Assembly: GCA_016719165.1 (NCBI GenBank)
Contig: JADKAJ010000001.1
Coordinates: forward strand, 186,001 to 250,000
Source of the DNA: Chitinophagaceae bacterium
Lineage (GTDB): Bacteria > Bacteroidota > Bacteroidia > Chitinophagales > Chitinophagaceae
Direction: 5' to 3'
DNA: 64,000 nucleotides
The notes beneath the pieces were generated by a model, which saw nothing but the letters and a program-made list of their open reading frames with translations, was not told the origin of the DNA and searched no databases. Both the position numbers and the translations under genes were made by a program. Positions 1 through 10,580 of the stretch are shown one piece after another. Within the stretch, counting starts at the first letter, position 1, and the number at the start of each line of letters is the position of its first letter.

Positions 1-1391
1 ATATCAATGATAAAAAACTGCGTTCAGAAAGTTTTACCATTTTAGATAGTCGTGGTATTGGCGCTTCTGAAAGGTACCAGTTTACTGCCAATGTATCAGA
101 CAACAGGTGGGTAATGAAAAATGTGCCGGCGTTAAAAGAAGAAAGTTTTACTTCCACCATCGATAACCATATTGCCAAGATTGAATTTCAATTGTCAGAA
201 TACCGGCAGCCACTCACTTACCGGAATATTATGGGTTCATGGCCCAAATTGGCCAATGACCTGATGGAGGCTGATTTTTTCGGGAAGCCTGTCACTAAAG
301 ATAATGGCTGGCTGAAAGATATAGTTAAGCCGCTTATTGAAGGAGTGAATGGCAATAAAGAAAAGGCACATAAGATATTCGCCTATGTTCGGGACAATTT
401 TACCTGTACCAATCACAGTGATCTTTTTGCAGAACAAACGCTTAAAAACCTGGAGAAGTCTAAAAGTGGTACAGTTGCTGAGATTAACCTGTTGCTAACC
501 GCTATGCTCAGGTACGCAGATATTGAAGCTGATCCGGTCATTCTCAGTACCCGTTCCAACGGAATGACTTATCCCCTGTACCCGCTTATTACGCAATACA
601 ATTATGTTATTGCAAGAATAGTAATTGATGGAAAAATTTTTTACCTGGATGCCAGTGAACCCCGCCTGGGATTTGGTCATTTGCCGGTGCGTTGTTACAA
701 CGGACACGGAAGAGTGATCAACAAGACAGCTGATGCAATCGAATTGGACAGTGATTCATTAATGGAGAGAAAAAGTACAACTGTATTTGTGGTCAACGAT
801 GAGAAAGGAAATATCGTAGGCAGTATGCTGCAAACGCCGGGTTATTATGAATCTTTTAACCTGCGGGAGCGAATCAAAGAAAAAGGAAAAGAGCAATTGA
901 TAACTGATATAAAAAAGGCTTTTGGTACGGAGATATTGGTCAGTAAGTTCGAACTGGATTCGCTTGATAAGTATGAGGAAGTGCTGGGTATAAAATATGA
1001 TTTTGATTTTACCGGTGAAAAAGAAGATATCATTTACCTGAACCCGATGTTTGGAGAGGGGTACAAGGAAAATCCATTTAAATCAGCAGAACGTCTTTAT
1101 CCTGTAGAAATGCCCTATGGTTTTGATGAAACATATACCCTGCAAATGGATGTACCTTCCGGCTATGAAGTGGATGAATTGCCAAAATCAATGGTGGTGA
1201 AGTTGAATGAGGAAAATGAAGGGATGTTTGAATATCGTATTTCCCAGTCAGGCAGCGGCATTTCCTTTCGTTCCCGCATTCGTATAAGCAGGGCCTACTT
1301 TATGCCTGAAGAATATGAGATGTTGCGGGAATTCTTTAACCTGGTGGTAAAAAAGCAGGCTGAACAGATCGTACTTAAAAAGAAAAAATAA
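1..1391 (+). CDS. DUF3857/transglutaminase-like protein, 5' end outside window, catalytically degenerate
   Basis: The frame is open from base 3 to the TAA at 1389-1391, so this is the C-terminal part of a gene starting upstream; the ATG at 114 is internal because the sequence around it (WVMKNVPALKEE) aligns with an internal part of the gene at 3365-5386 (WAMKNVPPLKEE). It is a close paralogue of that gene: a transglutaminase-like core followed by a C-terminal beta-rich region ending EQIVLKKKK. The expected catalytic Cys is Val in SGTVAEIN and the His is Tyr in YNYVI; the Asp remains in LDASEP. I infer a non-catalytic periplasmic or envelope-associated protein. The stop is three bases from the start of the next gene, so they are probably co-transcribed. 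Confidence 0.85.
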   Translation, partial: INDKKLRSESFTILDSRGIGASERYQFTANVSDNRWVMKNVPALKEESFTSTIDNHIAKIEFQLSEYRQPLTYRNIMGSWPKLANDLMEADFFGKPVTKDNGWLKDIVKPLIEGVNGNKEKAHKIFAYVRDNFTCTNHSDLFAEQTLKNLEKSKSGTVAEINLLLTAMLRYADIEADPVILSTRSNGMTYPLYPLITQYNYVIARIVIDGKIFYLDASEPRLGFGHLPVRCYNGHGRVINKTADAIELDSDSLMERKSTTVFVVNDEKGNIVGSMLQTPGYYESFNLRERIKEKGKEQLITDIKKAFGTEILVSKFELDSLDKYEEVLGIKYDFDFTGEKEDIIYLNPMFGEGYKENPFKSAERLYPVEMPYGFDETYTLQMDVPSGYEVDELPKSMVVKLNEENEGMFEYRISQSGSGISFRSRIRISRAYFMPEEYEMLREFFNLVVKKQAEQIVLKKKK

Positions 1392-1394
1392 TTT

Positions 1395-3323
1395 ATGCGC
1401 AATAGATTTATCCTGTTGATTTGCCTGGCAACACTGATCTCCTTAGCCGGGATGGCACAGAGTTCCTATGCCGTTGTGGCTATACCGGAAGCACTGCTCA
1501 AAAATGCAAGTGTAATTAAAAGAACAGAAGATATCCGGTATGAGATCACCGAGGGTAATAAAGCCAGCTTTTACCAGAAAGTTGCTTATACGATCTTGGA
1601 TGAGCAGGGTGACCGCTGGGCCACACATGCAGAATGGTATGATAAACTCCGCAGCGTGGAATCCTTTGAAGGTTCCTTGTATGATGCTTCTGGCAAAAAG
1701 ATCCGTAGCATCAAAAAGGGAGAAATAAAAGATGTGAGCGGTAATGATAATGCGAGCCTGGCAGATGATAACCGGGTGAAATGGCATAGTTTTTTTTATA
1801 AGGTATACCCCTTCACCGTTGAATACGAAACGGAAATTCGTTTTAAAGGTACCATGTTCTCTCCCGACTGGATTCCCCAGCAAAAAGGGGCGATGAGTGT
1901 ACAGCACAGCCGGCTCACCGTGCTCAGCCCGGTCAGCAACCCGCTTCGCTATAAAATGTTTAACTATAAAGGGGAACCCGTTGTTGCCGAAGTGAAGCAG
2001 GGAAAATCTTACACATGGGAAGTGAAAGATTTGCCGGCGATCAAAGAAGAGTTTGCTGCACCGTCCTGGCATGAGATCACCACCAGCGTTTTTCTTGCCA
2101 CAGAAAAATTTGTACTGGAAGATTACCAGGGCAGCAATGCAAGCTGGAAAGATTTTGGAAAATTTGTGTATGACCTCAAAAAAGAGAGGGATGAATTACC
2201 TGAGGAGGTGAAACAAAAAGTGCGTCAGTTGACAAGTGGGGTCACTGAGGATAAAGAAAAGGTAAGGCGGTTGTATGAATACATGCAGCAAAATACTCGG
2301 TATATCAGTATACAATTGGGTGTGGGTGGCTGGCAACCCTTTGATGCCAAATATGTGGCATCAAAAAGATATGGCGATTGCAAAGCCCTCAGTAATTACA
2401 TGTTTGCCTTATTAAAAGAAGCAGGTATCCGCTCGGTATACACGGTGATCGGTTCCGGCAATGATAATGATTACCTGATGGTTGACCTGCCTTCATCGCA
2501 GTTCAATCATGCCATATTATTTGTGCCGCAGGGAAAAGATACTGTTTGGCTCGAATGCACCAGCCAGACAAATGGTGCCGGTTATTTGGGAGGCAATACC
2601 GGCAACCGCTATGCCCTGGCTGTAGATGAAAATGGGGGTGCATTGGTCCGGACACCCCACTATGGGATGAATGAAAATTTACAGATCCGGAGTATTAAAG
2701 CCACCTTGGCTGAGGATGGCACCCTGCTGGTAAAAAGCAATACGCATTACAGCGGTATGCAGCAGGATAATATTCATGGTCTCATTAATAATCTTTCAAA
2801 AGACAAAGTGAAGGAATACCTGCATGAAGAGCTGGATTTTGCCACTTACGATGTGAACCAGTTTAATTATAGCCAGGATAAATCAATTCTTCCTGTGATA
2901 GATGAAACATTGGAAATAACGGTTAGCAATTATGCTACGGTCACCGGCAAGCGGTTGTTCATTGTCCCAAACATTATGAACAAAACATACCGGAAGCTAA
3001 GTGCAACCGATGAAAGAAAATATGATATCGATCTGGGGTTTGAATACAAGGATGTCGATTCTGTGGAGATCGAACTGCCCAAAGGGTATGAACCTGAGGC
3101 CATGCCGCAGCCGGTCTCTATCAGCAGCCAATTCGGAAAGTACAGTAACACCGTGAAATTGGCAGGTAATAAATTGATCTACTACCGCAGTATCGAACAA
3201 TACAGCGGACGATTTCCTGCTAAAACTTATCCTGACTTGGTGAAGTATTATGATGCTGTTTACAAAGCTGACCGCAGCCGGGTGGTGCTGGTGCGAAATG
3301 AACAGCCGCTGAAAGGGTTCTGA
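1395..3323 (+). CDS. DUF3857 domain transglutaminase-like protein, putatively active
   Basis: 642 aa with an N-terminal signal peptide ending near AGMAQS (residues 1-22), so exported. The N-terminal half is a DUF3857-type beta-rich domain and the middle a transglutaminase-like cysteine protease fold. Cys329 in the YGDCKALS motif and His372 in FNHAI are present, with Glu387 in WLECTSQ where the third residue of the triad is expected. A C-terminal beta-rich region follows. The family is common in Bacteroidota and its substrates are unknown. It is the only copy of the three tandem paralogues here that keeps Cys and His. It starts 3 nt after the preceding stop and 41 nt before the next gene, so an operon is likely. 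Confidence 0.88.
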   Translation: MRNRFILLICLATLISLAGMAQSSYAVVAIPEALLKNASVIKRTEDIRYEITEGNKASFYQKVAYTILDEQGDRWATHAEWYDKLRSVESFEGSLYDASGKKIRSIKKGEIKDVSGNDNASLADDNRVKWHSFFYKVYPFTVEYETEIRFKGTMFSPDWIPQQKGAMSVQHSRLTVLSPVSNPLRYKMFNYKGEPVVAEVKQGKSYTWEVKDLPAIKEEFAAPSWHEITTSVFLATEKFVLEDYQGSNASWKDFGKFVYDLKKERDELPEEVKQKVRQLTSGVTEDKEKVRRLYEYMQQNTRYISIQLGVGGWQPFDAKYVASKRYGDCKALSNYMFALLKEAGIRSVYTVIGSGNDNDYLMVDLPSSQFNHAILFVPQGKDTVWLECTSQTNGAGYLGGNTGNRYALAVDENGGALVRTPHYGMNENLQIRSIKATLAEDGTLLVKSNTHYSGMQQDNIHGLINNLSKDKVKEYLHEELDFATYDVNQFNYSQDKSILPVIDETLEITVSNYATVTGKRLFIVPNIMNKTYRKLSATDERKYDIDLGFEYKDVDSVEIELPKGYEPEAMPQPVSISSQFGKYSNTVKLAGNKLIYYRSIEQYSGRFPAKTYPDLVKYYDAVYKADRSRVVLVRNEQPLKGF

Positions 3324-3364
3324 TAATTATAACCTAATTATTCTTTTTACTGAAATAGTATTTA

Positions 3365-5386
3365 ATGCAAAAGCTTCTATCTGCCTTTTTTATTCTTTGC
3401 TCAGTCAGCTGTTTTTCCCAGCAAAACCCTACGGTCAAATTCGGGAAGATCAGTATTGCAGAAATAGAAAGAAAGAACTATGATGTTGATACCAGCGCTG
3501 AAGCTGTCGTGATTGCCGATATAGGCGCTACGCAGATCAAGGGAAACCGCAATGAATGGTTCTCGCTGGAATTTAGACGCCACAAACGGATACATATCCT
3601 GAAAAGAAATGCTTATTCGCATGCCACCGTTGAGATTTCTTTATATACAGATGGTAAAATGGAAGAACAATTGGATGACGTGAAAGCTGTAACTTATAAT
3701 TATGAGAACGGCAAAATAGTTGAAACAAAACTTGATGTTAGGACAGGAGTTTTCAAGGATAAACTGGATAAGAACAGGGTGGTCAAAAAGTTCACCTTGC
3801 CTAATGTAAAGGAGGGCTCTATCATTGAGTACGAGTATAAAGTAACGTCCGATTTCCTTTTCAATTTACAACCCTGGTATTTTCAGGGAGACATTCCCCG
3901 TTTATGGAGTGAATACTCCGTCGCCATACCGTCCTTCCTTAAGTATATGCTGATAGCACAGGGAGAACACCCTTTTTATTTGAACACCAGCAAAGATAAA
4001 CGGGCTAATTATTCCGTGGAATTAAAGAAAAGGGATTCATACGGATCAACTACTGGATCGGAACAGATCAATATTACCTGTGGTGTAACAGATTTTCGCT
4101 GGGCAATGAAAAATGTGCCTCCTTTAAAGGAAGAAGCGTATACGACCACTTTGTTGAATTATATGGCAAAACTGGAGTTCCAGTTGGCTGCTTACCTTGA
4201 ACCTTTAAGTCCACAGACTGTAATGTCCACCTGGCCGGATCTGGCCCAAAGCTTATTAAAGCGGGATGATTTTGGTATGCAAATGGAAAATGCCGCCACC
4301 TGGATGCCGGGAGTATTGCCGGCCATTTTGCAAAATGCCACAACAGAAACAGAAAAAGCGAAGAAGATATATGCCTACTTACGGGATAATGTTACCTGTA
4401 CCGATTATCGCCAGCTTTATACAGAAAGTACCTTGCGGAATGTATTTGACAAAAAGAGCGGGGGAGTAGCCGAGATCAATCTTTTATTAACGGCCATGCT
4501 GCGTTATGCTGGTATCCGGGCAGACCCCGTTATCCTCAGCCGGAGAGATTATGGATTTGTCTATGATAACTACCCTGTCATTGGCCAGTTCAATTATGTT
4601 ATAAGCCGGGCCGGGATCGATGGAAAAGAAATACTGCTGGATGCAAGCTATCCCAATCTCGGCTTTGGCAAGCTTAATTACGATTGCTATAATGGAACAG
4701 CAAAAGTGATGAATGAGCAAGCCACCCATCTTTCGCTTAAAGCTGACCAGTTGACGGAAAAAGGAAATATTACGGTAATCCTTTCCGGCAATGAAAAAGG
4801 GGAATGGAAGGCGAACATAAACAAGTTGTATGGCTATTACGAATCGGTTGATGTAAGAAAAAAGCTGAAAGCAAATGACAGGGAAACTTGGATGAAAGAA
4901 CTTGTCAAAGAATATGACACCGAAGTGAAGTTAGAAAACCTGCGGATTGATTCACTTACAGCCCTGGAAGAACCCATTGCTTTTAATTATGATATTTCCT
5001 ATGGCGGGGATCAGGCCAATATCGTCTATCTTAATCCCGTCATCACAGGCAGACACAGGATCAATCCCTTCAAATCAACTGACAGGCTTTACCCGGTGGA
5101 AATGCCCTATAAAATTCTTGAGAATTATTCTATCATCATAATAGTGCCCGAAGGATACTCGGCTGATGAAATGCCGAAACCACTTAGTCTGAAAATGAAT
5201 GAGCAGGGTGATGCTTCATTCTCTTATTCGGTCTCGAAACCATCTGCGAATCTCATTTCGATACAATGTCGGCTGGAGATCAATAAAACGCTTTTTCAAA
5301 CGTCAGAATACGAAGCCTTACGGGAATTCTTCAACCGGGTGGTGGCCAAACAAAACGAACAGATCGTTTTAAAGAAAACTAAATAG
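3365..5386 (+). CDS. DUF3857 domain protein with degenerate transglutaminase core
   Basis: 673 aa. Signal peptide MQKLLSAFFILCSVSCFSQ, then a DUF3857 domain (about residues 50-230), a transglutaminase-like core (about 270-440) and a C-terminal beta-rich region. At the catalytic positions it has Val368 (SGGVAEIN) instead of Cys and Tyr411 (FNYVI) instead of His; Asp426 (LLDAS) is kept. The same two substitutions occur in the paralogue at 1-1391, so this looks like a stable subfamily and not a single decayed copy. Last gene of the tandem cluster; it ends 13 nt before a convergent gene. Likely a binding or scaffold partner of the intact middle gene (inference). Confidence 0.87.
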   Translation: MQKLLSAFFILCSVSCFSQQNPTVKFGKISIAEIERKNYDVDTSAEAVVIADIGATQIKGNRNEWFSLEFRRHKRIHILKRNAYSHATVEISLYTDGKMEEQLDDVKAVTYNYENGKIVETKLDVRTGVFKDKLDKNRVVKKFTLPNVKEGSIIEYEYKVTSDFLFNLQPWYFQGDIPRLWSEYSVAIPSFLKYMLIAQGEHPFYLNTSKDKRANYSVELKKRDSYGSTTGSEQINITCGVTDFRWAMKNVPPLKEEAYTTTLLNYMAKLEFQLAAYLEPLSPQTVMSTWPDLAQSLLKRDDFGMQMENAATWMPGVLPAILQNATTETEKAKKIYAYLRDNVTCTDYRQLYTESTLRNVFDKKSGGVAEINLLLTAMLRYAGIRADPVILSRRDYGFVYDNYPVIGQFNYVISRAGIDGKEILLDASYPNLGFGKLNYDCYNGTAKVMNEQATHLSLKADQLTEKGNITVILSGNEKGEWKANINKLYGYYESVDVRKKLKANDRETWMKELVKEYDTEVKLENLRIDSLTALEEPIAFNYDISYGGDQANIVYLNPVITGRHRINPFKSTDRLYPVEMPYKILENYSIIIIVPEGYSADEMPKPLSLKMNEQGDASFSYSVSKPSANLISIQCRLEINKTLFQTSEYEALREFFNRVVAKQNEQIVLKKTK

Positions 5387-5399
5387 GCCGTTCTCTTTT

Positions 5400-5738
5400 T
5401 TATTCTTCTAGGTGCAAACGATGGAACATGCGGTGCATAGCCGGCGCTAGTATGATGCCCACATTGGTAATGAATACCACTCCGCTGAATAGCGCATAAA
5501 TGGAAGAAAATAATTTGCCGCTCACTGTATGTATTTCAATTACTGGGCCCATGCCACTCAGAATCATGGCTGCATTGTGCAGTGAATCTATCCAGGAAGC
5601 TTCTCCCCAGTAATGATATCCGGCCACACCAATTAGAATGCAAAGCAGCATTATAAGCGATGCAATAAAGATATTTTTTAATACCCGCTGGTAAAAAGTG
5701 GCTTTGGTGGCCAGCGGTTGTTTTCGGTGCTCATACAT
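5400..5738 (-). CDS. small inner-membrane protein, function unknown
   Basis: 112 aa. After a basic N-terminus (YEHRKQP) there is a transmembrane helix at about residues 23-43, then WGEASWIDSLHNAAMILSGMG, a short amphipathic or re-entrant stretch, and a second helix at about 77-97 (IYALFSGVVFITNVGIILA). The helix / short hydrophobic loop / helix arrangement resembles the pore module of small ion channels, but there is no recognisable selectivity filter, so this is only a resemblance. Short His-rich C-terminus (MHRMFHRLHLEE). Convergent with the DUF3857 cluster. I do not recognise a named family. Confidence 0.6.
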   Translation of the reverse strand: MYEHRKQPLATKATFYQRVLKNIFIASLIMLLCILIGVAGYHYWGEASWIDSLHNAAMILSGMGPVIEIHTVSGKLFSSIYALFSGVVFITNVGIILAPAMHRMFHRLHLEE

Positions 5739-5818
5739 AAGGCTGCTTTAATATTGCTAAAGGTACCAAACCCCGGGTAGCTTCGGGAAAACCTGATGTA
5801 ATCGAACTGCTTCTGCGA

Positions 5819-6661
5819 TCATGAAGCCGGTGTGATCTTTATCTTTGTTATTGTTTTACCGGTTGCCGGTATCGTCATCCCCCCGGCATCAACGGTGGTG
5901 TTGGTGTCCAGTTCTGATGATTTTAACAGTACGATTCCTGTTTTCATGTCTACCTGCAATTCAGTTTTCACGGTACTATTGATGATCATATTCATCTCCA
6001 TACCCATTTGTTCCATTACGGTAGTGATATACTGTGTGCCGGTATACGTTATGCTGGCCACTCCGTTTTCAATTTTTGTGATCCTATAAGTACCGGAATC
6101 CCTTGAACTGTATTTTTCTTTTGTCTGGGAGGCAATATCATTAATGCTGTCACCGGCTTTGAGTTCTTTGCCGATTATGGAAGGAATAAATAATTCGGTT
6201 GTTTTTGAAAGTTCAGCATTATTTCCGGTTAGCATCCCCTGCATATCGGATTCAATTATTTCCTGCTTGGTGATCGTTCCTTTGCTATCAATACTAATGG
6301 CCCTGGGTTTATTCAATAGTTTGGAAAGTCCTTCTGCCATGGGTCCTTCATTATCCTGTTTATCACTGTCAAAACTCATGTCCTGTCCCATCATACTGGA
6401 CGTTAACAGCACTTTCGTAGCAGTGGCCTGCAGGTCAGTGCCATCAGGATTATTGTTCATCACTTCAACCAGGGTAATACTTTTTGAATCAATTAAAGTT
6501 TCCATGGTCTGTCCCATCACTTCTGCTGAACTGGTTGTTTTGTTGGTGGTTTCCACCTGGTACTTCTGGCCTTTTTGTATATCGATTTTTGTAGGTTGTG
6601 AGAAACCGGTGATAATGCCCAGCAGTGAAAGAGACAAAGCGGATAAGCTTGTTTTTAGCAT
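5819..6661 (-). CDS. DUF6263-like secreted protein
   Basis: 280 aa from the ATG at 6661. An upstream start at 6745 in the same frame would overlap the preceding gene's stop and put 28 non-signal residues before the obvious signal peptide MLKTSLSALSLSLLGIITGFSQ, so 6661 is preferred. The mature part is Thr- and Met-rich, with repeated MGQ/MGQDM motifs and a predicted all-beta character, matching secreted Bacteroidota proteins grouped as DUF6263. Function unknown. Lies 52 nt downstream of the serine hydrolase gene on the same strand and is probably co-transcribed with it. Confidence 0.72.
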   Translation of the reverse strand: MLKTSLSALSLSLLGIITGFSQPTKIDIQKGQKYQVETTNKTTSSAEVMGQTMETLIDSKSITLVEVMNNNPDGTDLQATATKVLLTSSMMGQDMSFDSDKQDNEGPMAEGLSKLLNKPRAISIDSKGTITKQEIIESDMQGMLTGNNAELSKTTELFIPSIIGKELKAGDSINDIASQTKEKYSSRDSGTYRITKIENGVASITYTGTQYITTVMEQMGMEMNMIINSTVKTELQVDMKTGIVLLKSSELDTNTTVDAGGMTIPATGKTITKIKITPAS

Positions 6662-6713
6662 AATTTTTATTTTGACTGTAAAACTAATACGGAATAAGTA
6701 ATTCGATGCAGGT

Positions 6714-7763
6714 TTACTGACAAGCTGCGGAAATTTGGGTGTCAATGGTTTTTTTCAGTTCCCGGTGTGCATCGGCTCTTTCTTCTCCCAATAGATTTTT
6801 TACAAAAATTAAATACGCATAACCCCGGCAATAGTCGATCATCGGCCAGGTGCCAAATAATCCCGGGCTGGCCAGCGCAGTGGCTATTCCATTCTTTTCT
6901 TCGATAGCCCAGCTTCCGGAAGTATAGTTGAAGCCTGTGGCAGACTTCGGCGCATATTTGATCTGTTCTGGTTTGTTCTGCACTTTCATCATCTCATTCA
7001 CGGAGTTTTCACTGAGTATCTGCACTCCGTTATATTTTCCTTTGTTCAATAGCATCACCAGGAATTTCATGTAATCTTCCGCTGTTGATTTGGCACCACC
7101 GGAAGGATTCACCGGACCACCCTCAATATTGGTAAAAGTGGATTTTCGCATACCCAGCGGGTATAACAATTTGGTACGGATAAGCACATCGAATTTTCTT
7201 TTGCTCACCACTTCCAGTACACGGCCGGCAATGTTCAAACCAATATTGCCATACCAGAAATCGGTACCGGTATTGGCCCTGATGTCCCGGGCAGCAAATG
7301 CATTCACTTCTTCTTCAAGGGTCGCAAACTTTTTTCGTTGCGCTAATTTTTTCAGCAGACCGCCTTCATCTTCAATACCCGTCATATGGCTCAGGCAATG
7401 ACGGATGGTTATATACCCTTTAAAATATTTATCAAATTCCGGAATGTATTTCACCACTTTATCATCCAATGCTATTTTTCCTTCATCCACGAACTGCATC
7501 ACAAGGGCAGCAGTGAGCCATTTACTGCAACTGGCGATCGGTGCCTGGGTTTTCATTGTAAAGTCACCCATTTCTTTTTTATAAACCAGCGAATCACCCT
7601 TCCATATCAACGCTACCGCATTGGTTCCGAATAATTTTTGTTTGGCCTGCAGTTCTGTTTCCAGTTCGGTCCAGTTGTATTGAGCGGAAACAGGCTGTAA
7701 GAATAGCAGGAATGCCGCCACCGAAAAGACTTTCAGGCAGATAGAACTGAATTTATATGACAT
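6714..7763 (-). CDS. serine hydrolase, class C beta-lactamase/PBP-like fold
   Basis: 349 aa with signal peptide (residues 1-27, ending PVSAQ). Active-site motifs of the PF00144 family are visible: SxxK as SCSK in PIASCSKWLTA, the YxN motif as YGN in FWYGNIGLN, and a C-terminal LFGTWP in the place of the usual third motif. Family members include esterases, peptidases and PBP-like enzymes; substrate cannot be assigned from sequence. A periplasmic or cell-surface location is expected. First gene of a two-gene minus-strand unit with the DUF6263-like gene; divergent from clpB with a 157-nt intergenic region. Confidence 0.85.
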   Translation of the reverse strand: MSYKFSSICLKVFSVAAFLLFLQPVSAQYNWTELETELQAKQKLFGTNAVALIWKGDSLVYKKEMGDFTMKTQAPIASCSKWLTAALVMQFVDEGKIALDDKVVKYIPEFDKYFKGYITIRHCLSHMTGIEDEGGLLKKLAQRKKFATLEEEVNAFAARDIRANTGTDFWYGNIGLNIAGRVLEVVSKRKFDVLIRTKLLYPLGMRKSTFTNIEGGPVNPSGGAKSTAEDYMKFLVMLLNKGKYNGVQILSENSVNEMMKVQNKPEQIKYAPKSATGFNYTSGSWAIEEKNGIATALASPGLFGTWPMIDYCRGYAYLIFVKNLLGEERADAHRELKKTIDTQISAACQ

Positions 7764-7920
7764 AGTTACGGGGTTTGAGGGGTTGGATGAATATTTGAGT
7801 ATAGAGTTTATACATAATTAATAGGGAGTACTACGTTCACTTAAGCTATACACGAAGTAAACAAAGATTCTCAGTGTATGTTGTTAAAAACGGGTGTTCC
7901 TGAGATAAAAATATAAACAA

Positions 7921-10545
7921 ATGAATTTAGGAAACTTCACCATCAAAGCAGCCGAGGCTTTCCAGCAAGCCCAGCAAATTGCCTTTAATGCACAAAGTCC
8001 GAATATCGAGACGGAGCATATCTTAAAGGCGTTGCTCGATCAGCAGGATTCCCCGGTTGAATATTTACTGAAAAAAAATAACGTTACCGTTAACCTCGTA
8101 GAGAGCAAGCTGGATGAGCTCATCAGCAAATTACCCAAAGCATCAGGGGAAGCAGCCCAGCAAATAAGCCGGGAAGCGAATAGTGTAGTTTTAAGGGCCG
8201 GTGCAGTACTTAAACAATTCAATGATGAATTTGTAACCACAGAACATTTATTGCTTGCCATTGTGCAGGGGAATGATTCCACCGCCAAGCTGTTGAAGAA
8301 TACAGGACTAACAGAGAAAGGATTGATCGCAGCGATCAAAGACCTGAGAAAAGGAGAGTCCGTTACTTCACAAACACAATCACAGGAATACAATGCGCTG
8401 AATAAATATGCCAAGAACTTAAATGAACTGGCAAGGCAGGGCAAACTCGACCCGGTGATTGGCCGTGATGAAGAAATAAGAAGAACCTTACATATACTTT
8501 CACGCAGAACAAAGAACAACCCGATACTGGTAGGTGAACCCGGTGTTGGTAAAACAGCCATCGCCGAAGGCATTGCTCACCGTATTGTCAATGGGGATGT
8601 ACCTGAAAACCTGAAATCAAAAATTATCTATGCTCTCGATATGGGCCTGCTCATTGCCGGTGCAAAATATAAAGGTGAGTTTGAAGAACGTTTGAAAGGA
8701 GTGGTAAAAGAAGTGAGCAGCAGTGACGGGGAGATCATCTTATTCATTGATGAGATACACACACTGGTTGGTGCAGGTGGCGGTGAAGGCGCCATGGATG
8801 CGGCTAATATTCTGAAACCTGCACTGGCCAAGGGTGACCTCCGTGCTGTGGGTGCCACCACCCTGAATGAATACCAGAAATTTTTTGAAAAAGATAAAGC
8901 CTTAGAAAGACGTTTCCAGAAAGTGATGGTGGATGAACCCAGTGTGGAAGATGCTATCTCTATCCTCCGTGGATTGAAAGACCGTTATGAGACACACCAC
9001 CATGTAAGAATTAAAGACGAAGCCATCATTGCAGCGGTGGAATTATCCAGCCGTTATGTTACCGATCGTTTTTTGCCCGATAAAGCTATTGACCTGATAG
9101 ATGAAAGTGCAGCCAAGCTCCGCCTGGAAATGAATTCCATGCCGGAAGAACTGGATACACTGGAAAGGCAGATCCGTCAGTTGGAAATTGAACGGGAAGC
9201 TATCAAAAGAGAGAATGATGAAGTGAAACTGAAAGAACTGAATACCGAGATTGCCAACCTGGCGGTATCAAGAGATACTTACAAAGCAAAATGGAACCAG
9301 GAAAAAGAACTGGTGGACAAAGTACAGAATGCCAAGGAAGAAGCTGAACGCTTAAAGCTTAGCGCAGAACAGGCAGAACGGAATGGTGATTATGGCCTGG
9401 TAGCGGAGATCCGTTATGGAAAGATAAAAGAGCAGGAAAAGCTTATTGCTGATCTTACCAAACAAATAGAGGAAAGTGGTGAAAAACGTTTGCTGAAAGA
9501 AGAAGTGGACGCTGAAGACATTGCTGAAAGCATTGCGAAGGCAACAGGCATACCGGTTCAAAAGATGCTGCAAAGCGACAGGGAAAAATTACTGAAGCTG
9601 GAAGAGCATTTGCATGAAAGGGTAGTGGGACAGGATGAAGCCATCATGGCTGTGGCCGATGCGATACGCAGAAGCCGTGCAGGTTTGCAGGACCCGAAAA
9701 AGCCGATCGGTTCCTTCATCTTCCTTGGTACTACCGGTGTGGGCAAAACAGAACTGGCGAAAGCCCTGGCGGAATATTTGTTTGACGATGAAAGCATGAT
9801 GACGAGGATCGACATGAGTGAGTACCAGGAAAAACATACCGTGTCAAGATTAGTGGGTGCGCCTCCCGGTTATGTGGGCTATGATGAAGGCGGGCAGCTG
9901 ACTGAAGCTGTGCGGCGCAAACCTTACAGTGTGGTATTGCTCGATGAGATTGAAAAAGCACACCCCGATGTTTGGAACGTACTCTTACAGGTGTTGGATG
10001 ATGGCCGTCTTACCGATAACAAAGGCCGGGTGGTGAATTTTAAGAATACCATTATCATTATGACCAGCAATATCGGCAGCCACCTGATACAGGATGCTTT
10101 TGACGGGGTGAATGAAAATAATATCGAAGAGGCAAATGCTAAGGCGAAACTGGATGTGATGAACCTGTTGCGGCAGACCATACGGCCCGAGTTTTTGAAC
10201 CGGGTGGATGAGATCATCATGTTCCAGCCGCTGCTGAAAAAAGAGATAGCCGGCATTGTGAAAATACAGTTGAACAACCTGCAGAAACTGGTAGCCGACA
10301 GTGGCATACAATTAGTGTTCAGTGATTACGCACTGGAGTTCCTGGCAGACCAGGGCTTTGATATACAGTTTGGCGCCAGGCCCCTGAAACGGTTGATACA
10401 AAAGGAAATTGTGAACCAGTTATCGAAGAGAATACTGGCAGGAGATATTGATAAGACAAAACCGGTGTTGGTGGATGTGTTTGATGGAGTAGTGGTGTTT
10501 AGGAATGAGACGCCGGAGAAAGAGAAGGCCAGTAAGAAGAAGTAA
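7921..10545 (+). CDS. clpB: ATP-dependent chaperone ClpB
   Basis: 874 aa, normal ClpB length. Order: N-terminal Clp repeat domain (1-150), first AAA+ module with Walker A GEPGVGKT at about 205-212, ClpB-specific coiled-coil middle domain (about 410-530, rich in E/K/R/L), second AAA+ module with Walker A GTTGVGKT at about 603-610, and a C-terminal D2-small domain. It disaggregates proteins with DnaK in the cytoplasm. The presence of the middle domain and lack of an adaptor-type N-terminus separate it from ClpA and ClpC. No CIRCE element (TTAGCACTC-N9-GAGTGCTAA) is visible in the 157 nt upstream, so HrcA control is not supported by sequence. Confidence 0.97.
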   Translation: MNLGNFTIKAAEAFQQAQQIAFNAQSPNIETEHILKALLDQQDSPVEYLLKKNNVTVNLVESKLDELISKLPKASGEAAQQISREANSVVLRAGAVLKQFNDEFVTTEHLLLAIVQGNDSTAKLLKNTGLTEKGLIAAIKDLRKGESVTSQTQSQEYNALNKYAKNLNELARQGKLDPVIGRDEEIRRTLHILSRRTKNNPILVGEPGVGKTAIAEGIAHRIVNGDVPENLKSKIIYALDMGLLIAGAKYKGEFEERLKGVVKEVSSSDGEIILFIDEIHTLVGAGGGEGAMDAANILKPALAKGDLRAVGATTLNEYQKFFEKDKALERRFQKVMVDEPSVEDAISILRGLKDRYETHHHVRIKDEAIIAAVELSSRYVTDRFLPDKAIDLIDESAAKLRLEMNSMPEELDTLERQIRQLEIEREAIKRENDEVKLKELNTEIANLAVSRDTYKAKWNQEKELVDKVQNAKEEAERLKLSAEQAERNGDYGLVAEIRYGKIKEQEKLIADLTKQIEESGEKRLLKEEVDAEDIAESIAKATGIPVQKMLQSDREKLLKLEEHLHERVVGQDEAIMAVADAIRRSRAGLQDPKKPIGSFIFLGTTGVGKTELAKALAEYLFDDESMMTRIDMSEYQEKHTVSRLVGAPPGYVGYDEGGQLTEAVRRKPYSVVLLDEIEKAHPDVWNVLLQVLDDGRLTDNKGRVVNFKNTIIIMTSNIGSHLIQDAFDGVNENNIEEANAKAKLDVMNLLRQTIRPEFLNRVDEIIMFQPLLKKEIAGIVKIQLNNLQKLVADSGIQLVFSDYALEFLADQGFDIQFGARPLKRLIQKEIVNQLSKRILAGDIDKTKPVLVDVFDGVVVFRNETPEKEKASKKK

Positions 10546-10580
10546 ATAGAAGTCCTGGCGAGGTTATGAGTGTTTTTTAA

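Noticed and set aside
7764..7920. Search for a CIRCE or known heat-shock operator before clpB
   Set aside because: No TTAGCACTC-N9-GAGTGCTAA match is present.
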